A DNA stretch of 64,000 bases, from assembly GCA_902523885.1 (NCBI GenBank), contig CABZAV010000001.1, positions 62,001-126,000 of the forward strand, read 5' to 3'. Numbering within the stretch: position 1 is the stretch's first letter; every line of letters begins with the position of its first letter. Below are positions 1 to 10,508 of the stretch, piece by piece. The DNA comes from an uncultured SAR86 cluster bacterium (GTDB lineage: Bacteria; Pseudomonadota; Gammaproteobacteria; Magnimaribacterales; AG-339-G14). The translations under genes were made by a program, and so were the position numbers. The notes under the pieces were generated by a model. It saw nothing but the letters and a program-made list of their open reading frames with translations, did not search any database and was not told where the DNA came from.

Positions 1-306
1 GAAAAAACTGGCAAAATAATTGACTTAGTTTTTGATCGAAAGGAAATTAAAGATCACGGTGAAGGCGGCAGTCTTATTGGCACATTAAAATCTAAGAAAG
101 TTTTAATAATCGATGATGTTTTGACTGCAGGCACTGCAATTAAAAGCAGTTTAAAAATAATTAACAAAGAAAAAGCCGATCTTTCTGCCGTTATGGTTGC
201 ATTGGACAGAGAAGAAAAAGATGAAAACAATAATTTCTATCGAGATAATCTTAGTAAAGAAGGAATAAAAATATTTTCAATAGCAAAAATATCAGAATTA
301 AATTAA
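1..306 (+). CDS. pyrE: Orotate phosphoribosyltransferase, C-terminal part (truncated by window start)
   Basis: Frame open from base 1; PRPP-binding motif VLIIDDVLTAGTAIKSS typical of PyrE. Confidence 0.9.
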   Translation, partial: EKTGKIIDLVFDRKEIKDHGEGGSLIGTLKSKKVLIIDDVLTAGTAIKSSLKIINKEKADLSAVMVALDREEKDENNNFYRDNLSKEGIKIFSIAKISELN

Positions 307-313
307 TTAAATA

Positions 314-907
314 ATGTTTACTGGAATCGTTCAATCAAAGTCTTTAAAAGCAAAATTAACCAAAAAGAGTTTTGGAGTAGAGCTTTCTGTTTCAGTAGAA
401 AACGGCTTTACAAAAAATTTAAAAAAAGGGGACAGTATTGCAGTTAATGGCGTTTGCCTTACTGTTTGTTCTTTTTCAAAAAAAATAATTAAATTTGAGA
501 TCATTCATGAGTCTCTAAGATTATCAAATTTAGTCAAAAATATTTCAATGCCTTTAAATTTGGAAAGATCTTTAAAAATGGGAGAAGAAATAGGAGGGCA
601 CTTAGTATCGGGACACGTTCATTGCATGGGAAAAGTTAAAGAATTCAAAAAAGGAAAAGAAAAAATTCTTACAATTTCGAAACCATCCTTAGTTAAAGAA
701 TATATTTTTCAAAAAGGATATGTTGCTATCAACGGAATAAGTTTAACGGTATCAAATTCAACAAATTCTAATTTTAGTGTCTCTTTAATTCCAGAGACAA
801 TTGAAAGAACTAATTTATCAGAGATAAAAAAAGGGGATTACTTAAATATAGAAGCAGATCAACAAACCATTACAATTGTAGAAACTGTAAAAAAAATAAA
901 AAATTAA
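314..907 (+). CDS. ribE: Riboflavin synthase alpha chain
   Basis: MFTGIVQ start, duplicated lumazine-binding domain, GGHLVSGHVH motif. Confidence 0.95.
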   Translation: MFTGIVQSKSLKAKLTKKSFGVELSVSVENGFTKNLKKGDSIAVNGVCLTVCSFSKKIIKFEIIHESLRLSNLVKNISMPLNLERSLKMGEEIGGHLVSGHVHCMGKVKEFKKGKEKILTISKPSLVKEYIFQKGYVAINGISLTVSNSTNSNFSVSLIPETIERTNLSEIKKGDYLNIEADQQTITIVETVKKIKN

Positions 908-1353
908 CTCAAAGCTTTTTTTACTTCGGAGCTGATATATCCAGCGTCGGCCTTTCCGGATGTCAATTCTTTAAGCACTCCCATTACCTTGCCCATATCT
1001 TTCATTGATTCAGCATTTGTTTCTGAAATAACTTTCTTTACCAAAATATCAATTTCTTCAACGCTAAGCTGTTCTGGCATAAATTCCTGAATAATTAATA
1101 TTTCATCTTTTTCTTTTTTTGAAAGCTCTTCTCTGCCAGCAGATTCAAATTGAGATATTGAATCTTTTCTTTGTTTAATCATTTTCTCAAGAATTTCTAT
1201 GCATTCTTTATCATTCAATTCTTCTTTTTTACTAATTTCTTCAACTTGAAATGCGGAAACTACCAGTCTTAAAGTAGTTGTTCTAAATTTATTTCCTTCT
1301 TTCATAGAAAGAGAAACTTCATGCTTAATTGAAGCTTTGATATTTTCTGTCAT
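904..1353 (-). CDS. yqeY: GatB/YqeY domain protein
   Basis: YqeY-like sequence (KEGNKFRTTTLRLVVSAFQ... MGKVMGVLKE...GKADAGYISSEVKKAL); next to rpsU. Confidence 0.9.
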   Translation of the reverse strand: MTENIKASIKHEVSLSMKEGNKFRTTTLRLVVSAFQVEEISKKEELNDKECIEILEKMIKQRKDSISQFESAGREELSKKEKDEILIIQEFMPEQLSVEEIDILVKKVISETNAESMKDMGKVMGVLKELTSGKADAGYISSEVKKALS

Positions 1354-1359
1354 TTTTTT

Positions 1360-1578
1360 TTAGAATCTGGCTCTTAGGGGAGGCATTGTTCCCATTTTTC
1401 TTTTTTTAGAGGCTCTTTTTACTGCAGCAGCAGCTTTTCTTTTTCTAACTGAAGTTGGTTTTTCATAGAATTCTCTTTTTCTAACTTCAGCAATAATCCC
1501 AGCTTTGTCACATGATCTTTTAAATCTGCGTAATCCTGCATCGAATGATTCTGTTTCTTTTAACTTAATAACTGGCAT
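1360..1578 (-). CDS. rpsU: 30S ribosomal protein S21
   Basis: 72 aa [28 protein letters not shown]...; the track ORF is over-extended, true start is the ATG complementary to 1576-1578. Confidence 0.95.
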   Translation of the reverse strand: MPVIKLKETESFDAGLRRFKRSCDKAGIIAEVRKREFYEKPTSVRKRKAAAAVKRASKKRKMGTMPPLRARF

Positions 1579-1665
1579 AGTAATAAATAAGCTCGCAATT
1601 CTAGCTATGATTAGAATATTTTGCAAAACATTTAAGAGTCTATTTCTATCTGTTAAGATTTTGAT

Positions 1666-2682
1666 ATGCAAATTCTGGGAATAGAAACTTCTTGTGATGA
1701 GACAGGGATAGCACTTTATGATGACAATACAAATCAATTTATTTTCGAGTCTTTGTTTAGCCAAGCTGCAAAACATAATTTATTTGGTGGCGTAGTTCCA
1801 GAATTAGCCGCTAGAGATCATATTAATAAATTATTGCCGTTAATTGACGAAGAATTTTCTTCGAAAAATATTGATTTGAAAAATATAGATGCCATTGCTT
1901 ATACCAAAGGTCCAGGACTAAGAGGCCCACTTATGGTTGGTACTGCTTTTGCAAAAGCTCTAGCTTTTAGCTTGAATATTCCAACAATTCCTATACACCA
2001 TATGGAAGCCCATTTAATAATGGCAAAATATGAGGCGGATTCTTTACTTTATCCTTTTATGACCTTATTGGTTTCTGGAGGGCATACTTTGTTAGCTAAA
2101 GTTAATTCACCAGATAAATATAAAATAATTGGTGAATCAATAGACGACGCGGTAGGGGAGGCTTTTGATAAAACTGCAAAATTACTCGGCTTCAAATATC
2201 CAGGTGGACCTGAGATTGAAAAGAATGCGTTGAAAGGTAATTTATCTGACTTAGTCTTTCCAAGACCAATGATTAATTCTCAAGATTTTAATTTTAGCTT
2301 TAGTGGATTAAAAACAGCTGTGCTTTATGAAATAAAGCGCCTTAAAGAAGATAAAAGACTTGATTCTCAAAAAAAATATGATGTTTCATTAGCTTTCCAA
2401 AATGCTGCAATTGAATGTTTAGTAATAAAATCAGTAAATGCTATGCGAAAAGAAAATTGTAATCAGTTAGTACTATCTGGAGGTGTGGCAGCTAACAAGG
2501 CTTTAAGAAAATCTTTTAAAAAAGAAATTGATGAAAAAAATCTGTTCTATCCAGATTTATCTCGCTGTACTGATAATGGAGCAATGATTGCCTTCGCAGC
2601 AAGTGAAAAATTAAATCTTCAACGAGATCACGAGATTAAAGTAAATCCTAGATGGAGTTTAGAGGAAATTGATTATGGATAA
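1666..2682 (+). CDS. tsaD: tRNA N6-adenosine threonylcarbamoyltransferase TsaD
   Basis: [35 protein letters not shown] motifs; divergent from rpsU. Confidence 0.97.
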   Translation: MQILGIETSCDETGIALYDDNTNQFIFESLFSQAAKHNLFGGVVPELAARDHINKLLPLIDEEFSSKNIDLKNIDAIAYTKGPGLRGPLMVGTAFAKALAFSLNIPTIPIHHMEAHLIMAKYEADSLLYPFMTLLVSGGHTLLAKVNSPDKYKIIGESIDDAVGEAFDKTAKLLGFKYPGGPEIEKNALKGNLSDLVFPRPMINSQDFNFSFSGLKTAVLYEIKRLKEDKRLDSQKKYDVSLAFQNAAIECLVIKSVNAMRKENCNQLVLSGGVAANKALRKSFKKEIDEKNLFYPDLSRCTDNGAMIAFAASEKLNLQRDHEIKVNPRWSLEEIDYG

Positions 2683-3028
2683 AGTTTTTATAGAAAATTT
2701 AGAAATAGAAACCATAATTGGCATTTTTGGCTGGGAGAGAGAAGTAAAACAAATTGTTAGAATTAGTCTAGAAATGAGCTTTGACATCTCCAAAGCTGGG
2801 AAGTCAGATAAAATAGACGATGCACTTGATTATAAAAAAATAGGCAAATCCATTGTAAATTTAGTGGAGAACTCTTCTTTTTTTCTAGTAGAAAAAATGG
2901 CAGAGGAAATTGCTTCATTAGTTTTAAAAAATAAACAGATAGAAGAGATTAAACTGCGCGTAGAAAAACCAGGAGCATTGAGAGGTTCAAAATCAGTTGG
3001 AGTTGAAATCTTGAGAAGTAGTTCATGA
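2675..3028 (+). CDS. folB: Dihydroneopterin aldolase
   Basis: [23 protein letters not shown]; FolB family; ATG at 2675 overlaps the tsaD stop. Confidence 0.9.
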   Translation: MDKVFIENLEIETIIGIFGWEREVKQIVRISLEMSFDISKAGKSDKIDDALDYKKIGKSIVNLVENSSFFLVEKMAEEIASLVLKNKQIEEIKLRVEKPGALRGSKSVGVEILRSSS

Positions 3029-3501
3029 AAGAAATCACTATAAGTTTGGGAAGCAACATTAATCCAATATTCAATTTACAAGAAGCAAGCGAATTAATAA
3101 TTAAAAACTTTACACATATAAAGTCTTCAAAAATTTACTCAAGTAAATCAGAAGGCTTTCAGGGAGATGATTTTCTAAATCAAGTTATTCTCTGCAATAC
3201 TGAGTTAGAGTTCGAAAAAGCTATCCATTCATTAAAAAATATAGAAATTTTAATGGGCAGAAAAAAAGAGTTAAAAAAGTTTTCCGATAGATTAATTGAT
3301 TTAGATCTTTTAACTTATGGTGATGAAATTTTAAAAAAAAATGGTCAAGAGGTTCCTCATAAAGATATAGAAAAATATCCTTTTGTCTTAGTTCCTCTTG
3401 CAGAAATTTGTCCAGAAAAAATTCATCCAATCAATAAAATCTCTTTTAAAAAAATGCTTTCTGAAAAAAAAGACTTTTCTAGCAGAGTTGAATTGATTTA
3501 G
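3025..3501 (+). CDS. folK: 2-amino-4-hydroxy-6-hydroxymethyldihydropteridine pyrophosphokinase
   Basis: LGSNINP, DRLIDLDLLTYGDE, VPHKDI motifs; follows folB. Confidence 0.93.
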   Translation: MKEITISLGSNINPIFNLQEASELIIKNFTHIKSSKIYSSKSEGFQGDDFLNQVILCNTELEFEKAIHSLKNIEILMGRKKELKKFSDRLIDLDLLTYGDEILKKNGQEVPHKDIEKYPFVLVPLAEICPEKIHPINKISFKKMLSEKKDFSSRVELI

Positions 3502-5088
3502 TTAACAAACCTCACCCAGTTCCCTTGCACGTTCATACTTGGTTTTTTCCTCTGTTGGAAGATATTTAACGGCAAAGAAAAGAAGAGTTAAACTTACTAA
3601 AAAAACAATCGAAAGAGTCTGCATAGATAAACTCAATGCATCAGCAGTTCCATTTCCATAGGATATGAAAATATCAGCTACCTTTCCAACTGTATAAGGC
3701 CCCAAGGCAAGACCAACAACAGATGCCATTAAAATAAAATAGGCTGATGCCATGCCTCTCATTCTTGGAAGAGCTAGGTCAGTAGCTGTGGCTACACAAA
3801 GTCCTACCCAAAAAGTAGAAACAAAAGACCAAATAATATGATGCACATAAAAGAAAAATAAAGTCTCTGCATGAAGGGCGAGAATTAAAAATAAAGGAGA
3901 TAATACTATGGAGATCATTCCAACAATTAGCCTACCATTTGCATAGAATTTTCTTAAATAATCAGAAAAAACTCCTCCAAAAAGTAATCCAAGAAACCCA
4001 AAAATAGCACTTTGTAGTCCTAAATTTCTCCCCGCGATTGTTGCGGATACTTCAAAAGTTTCCATGAAGTAAGTTGGTAAAAACGCACTTACCGCATAAC
4101 CCATAAAACTAAACAAAGGAAAGGCTATCATTATTAAGTTCATTGTTTTTGACCTAAAAACTATTTCGTACGAGACTGGATCTTTTATTTTAACTGTCTG
4201 AATCCAGCTCAAAAGAGCATATAACCCCAAACCGAATGCTGACCACTGAAGCCAATCTGAGGTTAAAAGTCCCATCAATAATATTAATAAAAAAATGCCC
4301 GCCTTGAATCCTAATTGAAAGAATATCTCTTTTCTATCTGAGTCTTCTTTGTGAAGATTTATCATAGATGCAATGGGAATAATACCAGCAAGCATTTTGC
4401 CTGCTTCTTTGAATGGTTTATCGACTTTTTTTATTTCTACATCTTCTGTATGTCCTCTCATAGGCTCTTTAATTGTTATAACAAGCAATGCAACAATTAA
4501 ACCTGGTAGTCCAACAGAAATAAAAGCTATTTGCCATCCTGCAAAACCAAATGGAGCCAATTCACTTATTGGGTAAGACGAATTCCAAGTATCTGAGATC
4601 CACCCACCTAAAAATATTCCAATACCGCCGCCTATATATATGCCACTTGCGTATATTGAATATACAGTTGTTTTTATTTTGTCAGAAAAATAATCGGCCA
4701 ATAAAGAATAAGCGGCTGGACTTGCACTAGATTCACCAACGCCTACTCCAATTCTGCAGACAGCTAGACCTACAAAGCCTTTAGCTAAACCAGATGCAGC
4801 TGTCATCAAACTCCACAAACCAACACCTATGCTAATTAATTTAGTTCTATTCCAAGAATCGGCTAATTTAGCTAGAGGAACTCCCATGATTGCATAAAAA
4901 ACAGCAAATGCAGTTCCATATAAAAATCCTAAATCCCCTAACGAAATACCTAAATCCTTTTGGATTTCTGGTGCAAGAATCGCAATTATTTGTCTATCTA
5001 AAAAATTAAAAATATAAACAATTAAAAGAAGCGATAAGACATAGTATGAATAGCCGCCGTCTAATTTAGGCTTATACTCAGAATTCAT
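3502..5088 (-). CDS. MFS transporter (spinster-like)
   Basis: Multi-TM protein, NFLDRQIIAILAPEIQKDLGIS and GVGESSASPAAYSLLADYF motifs. Confidence 0.85.
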   Translation of the reverse strand: MNSEYKPKLDGGYSYYVLSLLLIVYIFNFLDRQIIAILAPEIQKDLGISLGDLGFLYGTAFAVFYAIMGVPLAKLADSWNRTKLISIGVGLWSLMTAASGLAKGFVGLAVCRIGVGVGESSASPAAYSLLADYFSDKIKTTVYSIYASGIYIGGGIGIFLGGWISDTWNSSYPISELAPFGFAGWQIAFISVGLPGLIVALLVITIKEPMRGHTEDVEIKKVDKPFKEAGKMLAGIIPIASMINLHKEDSDRKEIFFQLGFKAGIFLLILLMGLLTSDWLQWSAFGLGLYALLSWIQTVKIKDPVSYEIVFRSKTMNLIMIAFPLFSFMGYAVSAFLPTYFMETFEVSATIAGRNLGLQSAIFGFLGLLFGGVFSDYLRKFYANGRLIVGMISIVLSPLFLILALHAETLFFFYVHHIIWSFVSTFWVGLCVATATDLALPRMRGMASAYFILMASVVGLALGPYTVGKVADIFISYGNGTADALSLSMQTLSIVFLVSLTLLFFAVKYLPTEEKTKYERARELGEVC

Positions 5089-5091
5089 TAA

Positions 5092-5505
5092 TTAAATTAG
5101 AGCAGTTGCGCTTCCAGTTACAACAGGAATATTATTTTGATTTTCAGTTACTAACTCAAAATTCACTAAGACATTGTCAGAATTTTTTTCGATAGATGTT
5201 ATTACTGCTTTAGTAGTTAAAGTATCTCCAGGCCAAACTTGGCTGGTAAATCTAACGCCGAAGTTTTTTAAATTATCATCTCCTACAAGATTAGTTAGCA
5301 TTTTTCCTGTCATACCCATTGTTAACATGCCATGGGCAAAAACAGATGGATAGCCTGCAACTTGCGTAGTAAAAATTTCATCGGTATGAAGAGGATTGTA
5401 ATCTCCAGAAACACCTGCGTATTGAACAATTTGAGTACGGGTTAAGTTGTCAACTATCACCTCCTCAAAAGTATCACCTACTTTAATATCATTAATATTG
5501 ATCAT
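5092..5505 (-). CDS. MaoC-like hotdog dehydratase
   Basis: YAGVSGDYNPLHTDEIFTTQVAGYPSVFAHGMLTMGM motif. Confidence 0.85.
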   Translation of the reverse strand: MININDIKVGDTFEEVIVDNLTRTQIVQYAGVSGDYNPLHTDEIFTTQVAGYPSVFAHGMLTMGMTGKMLTNLVGDDNLKNFGVRFTSQVWPGDTLTTKAVITSIEKNSDNVLVNFELVTENQNNIPVVTGSATALI

Positions 5506-5517
5506 TATTCATTTCTC

Positions 5518-6012
5518 CTAATTTTCAACTACTTTTTCAGTTACCACTCCCACAGATCTTGCAGTGATTACTAACTCATTATTTTGATTAAAATATTTAG
5601 TAATACTTTCACTAAATTTCAGCAACCCTGCTCTCTTGCTTTCTTTTTCCCATTTCTCTCCCTCTATAACTTCTGGAGTCAAAACATCTCCAGGTTTTAA
5701 GGATTGATGATATTCAAAATGCTGTTCTGCATGAAGCATATTTGTGCTGGCCGAACTCTCTGATTTATTTTCACTTTTTTTTATTCCTGTTGGCGCTTTA
5801 CCTGATCCAAACCAAGGTTCTCCAATTTTAGGTCTTAACGGATTATCTGGATTGAATTGGGCTGCAGATTGGATGAAGGTGGGTGGCGCGATGATTCCTC
5901 CTAACTTATCTCGAGCATACTCTTCATCAGAATAAATAGGATTTTCATCTCCAATTGATCTTGCGAACATCATTATATGACCCTTTTCAATAGGCATACT
6001 CTTTTTACTCAT
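5518..6012 (-). CDS. FAS1-like/MaoC N-terminal dehydratase domain protein
   Basis: MFARSIGDENPIYSDEEYARDKLGGIIAPPTFIQSA hotdog motif; paired with the adjacent MaoC. Confidence 0.82.
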   Translation of the reverse strand: MSKKSMPIEKGHIMMFARSIGDENPIYSDEEYARDKLGGIIAPPTFIQSAAQFNPDNPLRPKIGEPWFGSGKAPTGIKKSENKSESSASTNMLHAEQHFEYHQSLKPGDVLTPEVIEGEKWEKESKRAGLLKFSESITKYFNQNNELVITARSVGVVTEKVVEN

Positions 6013-6033
6013 AATTCCTCCCCTTAATTAATA

Positions 6034-7086
6034 TTATTTTTGCACAAAAAGCCAACCAAGGTCAGCTAAAGAAACCGTCTGTTCAAAAAATTTGTCAGCA
6101 TCTTTTCCTGCAGCCGTGCCGTCTCTGACTCTTCCAGTTATTCCTTGAGCGATGGCAGCAAGTTTAAACATGCTAAAGCCCATATAAGTATTCCATTCTG
6201 ATTCACTGATTTCAAACTCAGAATTTTCCATATACATATCCCGATAGGCTTCCAAATTAGGAATGTTTAATTCGTTACATTGGTTTATATCTCCTAAAAT
6301 AGGATTAATAAAATATTGTAAACAGTGATAGCAAAAGTCTGCTATAGGATCTCCCAAGGTAGAAAGCTCCCAATCTAAGATGGATGAAATTTTGTTAGTC
6401 TCAGGATTAACAATAACATTAGTTAAGCTAAAATCACCATGAACTAATCTAGTGGGCTTTTCTGAAGGAAGATTTTCAGGCAGCCAATCAATTAAGTTAT
6501 TCATAGAGGAAATTTCTGCTGTTTCTGAATCTCTGTATTGCTTAGTCCAAATTGATAATTGTCTAGCAACATAATTTCCAGGTCTTCCAAAGTCTTTTAA
6601 TCCAATCTTTAAAGGGTTAAGCGAATGAAGATTCGCAATTGTTTCATTCATTGATGAGTAAATTTCGTATCTATCCTCATTGGTTCCATGTGGAATGTGA
6701 GATTCCCATATGACCGTTCCATCTATGTATTCCATTACAAAAAATTCTGTTCCAATTAGACTGACATCTTCGCAATGAATAAAAGCTTTAGGAACAGGGA
6801 CATTTGTTTTATTTAACGCAGAAATAACTTTAAATTCTCTATCAACTGCATGAGCAGATTTAAGCAGTACACCAGGAGGCTTTCTCCTTAAAACATAAGA
6901 TTTATTTTTTGTTTTTAAAAAGTAAGTTGGATTAGACTGACCACCAATAAATTCTTCTATAACAAGAGGACCACTAAAGTCGGGTATTTTTTTTTCTAAG
7001 AAAGGTGTAAGAATTTTTGGATCGATGAAATGTTTTTCAGACATTTTTTTTGTTCCATTAAATTGACTTTCGAATTTTTTAATCAT
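6034..7086 (-). CDS. Phosphotransferase family protein (APH fold, ACAD10/11-like)
   Basis: LVHGDFSLTNVIVNPETNKISSILDWELSTLGDPIADFCYH; start may be the internal Met (MSEKHF) near 7044. Confidence 0.85.
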   Translation of the reverse strand: MIKKFESQFNGTKKMSEKHFIDPKILTPFLEKKIPDFSGPLVIEEFIGGQSNPTYFLKTKNKSYVLRRKPPGVLLKSAHAVDREFKVISALNKTNVPVPKAFIHCEDVSLIGTEFFVMEYIDGTVIWESHIPHGTNEDRYEIYSSMNETIANLHSLNPLKIGLKDFGRPGNYVARQLSIWTKQYRDSETAEISSMNNLIDWLPENLPSEKPTRLVHGDFSLTNVIVNPETNKISSILDWELSTLGDPIADFCYHCLQYFINPILGDINQCNELNIPNLEAYRDMYMENSEFEISESEWNTYMGFSMFKLAAIAQGITGRVRDGTAAGKDADKFFEQTVSLADLGWLFVQK

Positions 7087-7113
7087 ATCAATTAAGTCTT
7101 AGACTTTTCTATC

Positions 7114-7833
7114 TTAATTAAGAGACCTTCCACCATCAACTCTTAAAATTTGTCCAGTGATGTATTCATTATTGGCTAAGAAAAAAACTGCTGACGCTAT
7201 ATCTTCTTCGGTACCTAATCTACCCAGTGGAATTTTAGATAAAAGTAGGTCTTCGTCTGATGAGCCGTCTGAAGGAAGAAGAATTGCCCCTGGAGCGACT
7301 CCGTTTACAGTTACTTCTGGAGCTAAATCTCTTGCCAAAGATTTAGTAAGTGTTTCTAGCCCTCCTTTTGCCGTTGAGTAAATTGAGTAATCTTTCATGC
7401 CTCTTATTACCATTGCATCAGTAATATTTATTATGCAACCTTTCGTATTTTTAATATTTTCTTTAAGAAGAGATGAGATTAAGAAAGGACCTCTTAGGTT
7501 GGAGTTATGCAAATCTTCCCAATCACTTTCTTGATAATTATCGAGAGGAGAAGAATAAAAAGCAGATGCATTATTAACTAAAACATCAACTGATTTAGAA
7601 AGTTCTTTTATTTTTTCTATAAAAACTGGATATTTATCGATATCGTTTAAATCAAATTGAATTATCGAACAAGAATTTTTTCTAATACTATTAAGCTCTT
7701 CAGATAGCTCATCGGCATACTTTTTAGAAGAGTTGTAATGGCAAAGAATATTGAAACCTTCCTTGTGAAATTTTTCACAAATTGCTTTTCCAATTCTTAT
7801 TGCCCCTCCAGTGATTAAAATTGTTTTATTCAT
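7114..7833 (-). CDS. SDR family oxidoreductase, pteridine reductase/FolM-like
   Basis: TILITGGAIRIGKAI, NNASAFY, YSTAKGGLETLTKSLA, GAILLP. Confidence 0.75.
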   Translation of the reverse strand: MNKTILITGGAIRIGKAICEKFHKEGFNILCHYNSSKKYADELSEELNSIRKNSCSIIQFDLNDIDKYPVFIEKIKELSKSVDVLVNNASAFYSSPLDNYQESDWEDLHNSNLRGPFLISSLLKENIKNTKGCIINITDAMVIRGMKDYSIYSTAKGGLETLTKSLARDLAPEVTVNGVAPGAILLPSDGSSDEDLLLSKIPLGRLGTEEDIASAVFFLANNEYITGQILRVDGGRSLN

Positions 7834-8896
7834 TGAGATAATTTTTAATTATATCGATTCTAGCTTTATAGATTTCTTTTTTTACAATTTCTCCATTTTG
7901 AGAAGAACTTTTACTGGGAGATACTGAATTAAGCTCTGAAAGTAAAATACTCCACTCTAAATTAAGTGAAAGCAAAGATGAATTTAATTTACTATTTTTT
8001 TGTAAAAAGTCTATAACTTGTATGGACAGCTTTTGATTTCTTAATGCATTAATTTTCATAAATGCCTCTAATAGTGACTTTGCAGAAATTTCTTTATCCA
8101 AAGTAGATCTAAAATCCCTAGAATAATTTTCAAATCTTGCAAACTTCTTTGGTATGGGAAGTGTCTTTTGATTAAAGTTCTCTAAATTTAGAGCAGCCCA
8201 TTTTTCTTCTCCAGAATGACTTTTGTCACTCAATTTTTTTAAAGAATCAATAGAATTCAAAATATTTTTTTCGATTTCAGGAAAAACAAATAATGCATTT
8301 ACTTTTTCTAATGTTTCAAAAAAAATATGCGAATGACTCATACTTAATATCTTTTCTGTCTCTTGCCATATTCTTTCAAAAGATAAGTCTTCTATCTCTG
8401 ATTTAGGTATAGCTTTCATTATATTCATTGTTGTATCGTCTATTTTAAAACCGAGAGGAAAAAATCTTGTTGCAAACCTTGCAACTCTGAAAATTCTCAA
8501 AGGATCTTCAGAAAATGCAGGCGAGACGTGTTTAAGAATTTTATTTTTTAAGTCTTTTTGCCCTTCATAAGGGTCAACTAAGTTACCATTTTCATCTTGG
8601 GCAATGGCGTTAATTGTTAGATCTCTCCGGAATAAATCTTCTTCTAAACTTATGGAATTATTAGTTTCAAAAATGAAACCTTTGTGACCAGAAGATACTT
8701 TCTTCTCTTTTCTTGCAAGAGCATATTCTTCTTTTGTTTTAGGATGCAAATATACGGGAAATTTTTTACCGACAGAGATAAACCCTTTTTCTAACATTGA
8801 CTCGTTAGTTTCTCCAATTACAACATAGTCTTTTTCGGAAAAGGGCAAATTAAGCAGTTTGTCTCTTACAGCTCCTCCAACTAAATAATATTTCAT
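7826..8896 (-). CDS. cca: CCA tRNA nucleotidyltransferase
   Basis: MKYYLVGGAVRDKLL, RRDLTINAIA, DPLRIFRVARFATRF. Confidence 0.92.
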   Translation of the reverse strand: MKYYLVGGAVRDKLLNLPFSEKDYVVIGETNESMLEKGFISVGKKFPVYLHPKTKEEYALARKEKKVSSGHKGFIFETNNSISLEEDLFRRDLTINAIAQDENGNLVDPYEGQKDLKNKILKHVSPAFSEDPLRIFRVARFATRFFPLGFKIDDTTMNIMKAIPKSEIEDLSFERIWQETEKILSMSHSHIFFETLEKVNALFVFPEIEKNILNSIDSLKKLSDKSHSGEEKWAALNLENFNQKTLPIPKKFARFENYSRDFRSTLDKEISAKSLLEAFMKINALRNQKLSIQVIDFLQKNSKLNSSLLSLNLEWSILLSELNSVSPSKSSSQNGEIVKKEIYKARIDIIKNYLNE

Positions 8897-9726
8897 TTTT
8901 TAATTCTTTTTATTTGAAACCTTTTATTATCTTCTAACCTCATTATTGTTAGTTTATCTCCCCAAACACATCCTGTATCTAATCCAAAAATGTTCTCTTT
9001 TTTAGTTTTTCCCTTAATGGCTGCCCAATGTCCAAAAATAAGTTGGGAGTTCTCACTAAAAATACTGTTTTTAAAATGAAACCAAGCATTCAATTTTTTT
9101 GGTATTTCATTAATTCTGCCCTTAAAATTAAAATCTATTTCTCCTTTATGATTACATGCTCTAATTCTTGTCAAAGCATTTGCAAAAAAAATCATCTTAT
9201 CAATTTCACTCATTTTTTTTGAGAATTTAGAAAATGAATTATTAAAAACTTTTTTTAAAATTCTTTTTGGATTTCCCTTTAAGGCAACTTGAAACTCTTT
9301 ATTCAAATCAATGCAGTTTTTCAAAGATAAATTTGGCGGTATCCCAGCATGAACCATGATTACTTTTTTTGATTTATTTTTGAAAACAATCTTTTTTTTA
9401 AATATCAAAGGCTGCTTCATTAAAAATTTTGCGTACTTTAAAGACTCCTTTGATTTCATCAATTCTGAAATAGTATCTGCTTTGGCCAATTTCCTTTGTC
9501 CATAAAAGCAAGCTAAGAAATGTAAATCGTGGTTACCTAAAACGATATGAGTTCTTTTTCTTATTTTGTAAACATGCTTTAATAGTTTTAATGAATCAGG
9601 ACCTCTGTTAATTAAATCTCCAACTAACCATAAGTAATCCTTTTCAAGATTAAAATTAACTTTTTTTAATGCTAGTTTAAATTCTTTATAGCAGCCCTGA
9701 ATGTCTCCTATTGCGTAATTAGCCAT
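8893..9726 (-). CDS. apaH: Bis(5'-nucleosyl)-tetraphosphatase (symmetrical)
   Basis: YAIGDIQGCYKEF, VGDLINRGPDSL, VLGNHDLHFLA. Confidence 0.94.
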   Translation of the reverse strand: MANYAIGDIQGCYKEFKLALKKVNFNLEKDYLWLVGDLINRGPDSLKLLKHVYKIRKRTHIVLGNHDLHFLACFYGQRKLAKADTISELMKSKESLKYAKFLMKQPLIFKKKIVFKNKSKKVIMVHAGIPPNLSLKNCIDLNKEFQVALKGNPKRILKKVFNNSFSKFSKKMSEIDKMIFFANALTRIRACNHKGEIDFNFKGRINEIPKKLNAWFHFKNSIFSENSQLIFGHWAAIKGKTKKENIFGLDTGCVWGDKLTIMRLEDNKRFQIKRIKK

Positions 9727-10504
9727 TTTTAATGTTAATTTTAGCTAAAGAAACATAATCTTCTAAGCTAAGTTGGTCAGGCCTTAAATTAAAGTCAATT
9801 TTAATTTTTGATAAATCTTCTTCTGAAAACAACTCAACAAGAGTTTTATTAATTTTTTTTCTTTTTTTATTAAATAATCTGTTTAATAGAAAATTTAAGT
9901 TTTTGAATTCATTTGAATTTTTTTTATCCTCCTTCGGTTTAAATCTTACGAAAGAACTATCGACTTTGGGAACTGGATCAAAATAAGATCTATTTATATC
10001 AGAGAGAATATCTACTTTACAAAAATATTTACAAATAACACTCAATTTACCATATGACTTAGTGGTTTCATTACCGGCACATCTGTAGGCAAATTCTTTT
10101 TGAAACATAAAATGCATATCTTTAATTAGATCAATTTGTTTGAAACACCAATCAAGAATAGGGCTAGACATGTTATAAGGCAGATTACCGATTAATCTTA
10201 TTTTTTTGTTATTTTCTACAAAGTTATTTAAATCTAGATCAAGGATATTTTTGTTTATTATTGAAAAATTTTTTTCATTTTTAAATTTTTTTTCTAAAGA
10301 TTTTATTAAATCCTTGTCTATTTCAATTGCATCATATTTTTCTGGTATACCTAAAAACATTTCTGTCATACTTCCCGAACCAGGACCAATTTCTAAAAAA
10401 ATGTCATCAGCTTTGGGATCAATGAAACCAAAAATGTTACTCAAGACATGTTTATCAGTTAAGAAATTTTGACCAAATCTTTTTTTCTTAATGTGCTTAT
10501 TCAC
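9719..10504 (-). CDS. rsmA: 16S rRNA (adenine1518/1519-N6)-dimethyltransferase
   Basis: KKRFGQNFLTD, LEIGPGSGSMTE, GNLPYNMSSP. Confidence 0.95.
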   Translation of the reverse strand: MNKHIKKKRFGQNFLTDKHVLSNIFGFIDPKADDIFLEIGPGSGSMTEMFLGIPEKYDAIEIDKDLIKSLEKKFKNEKNFSIINKNILDLDLNNFVENNKKIRLIGNLPYNMSSPILDWCFKQIDLIKDMHFMFQKEFAYRCAGNETTKSYGKLSVICKYFCKVDILSDINRSYFDPVPKVDSSFVRFKPKEDKKNSNEFKNLNFLLNRLFNKKRKKINKTLVELFSEEDLSKIKIDFNLRPDQLSLEDYVSLAKINIKNG

Positions 10505-10508
10505 AAGA

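Noticed and set aside
4373-4576. Short antisense ORFs inside larger genes (e.g. 4373-4576, 30803-31105, 54043-54336)
   Set aside because: They lie wholly opposite well-supported genes and have low-complexity composition; treated as chance ORFs.
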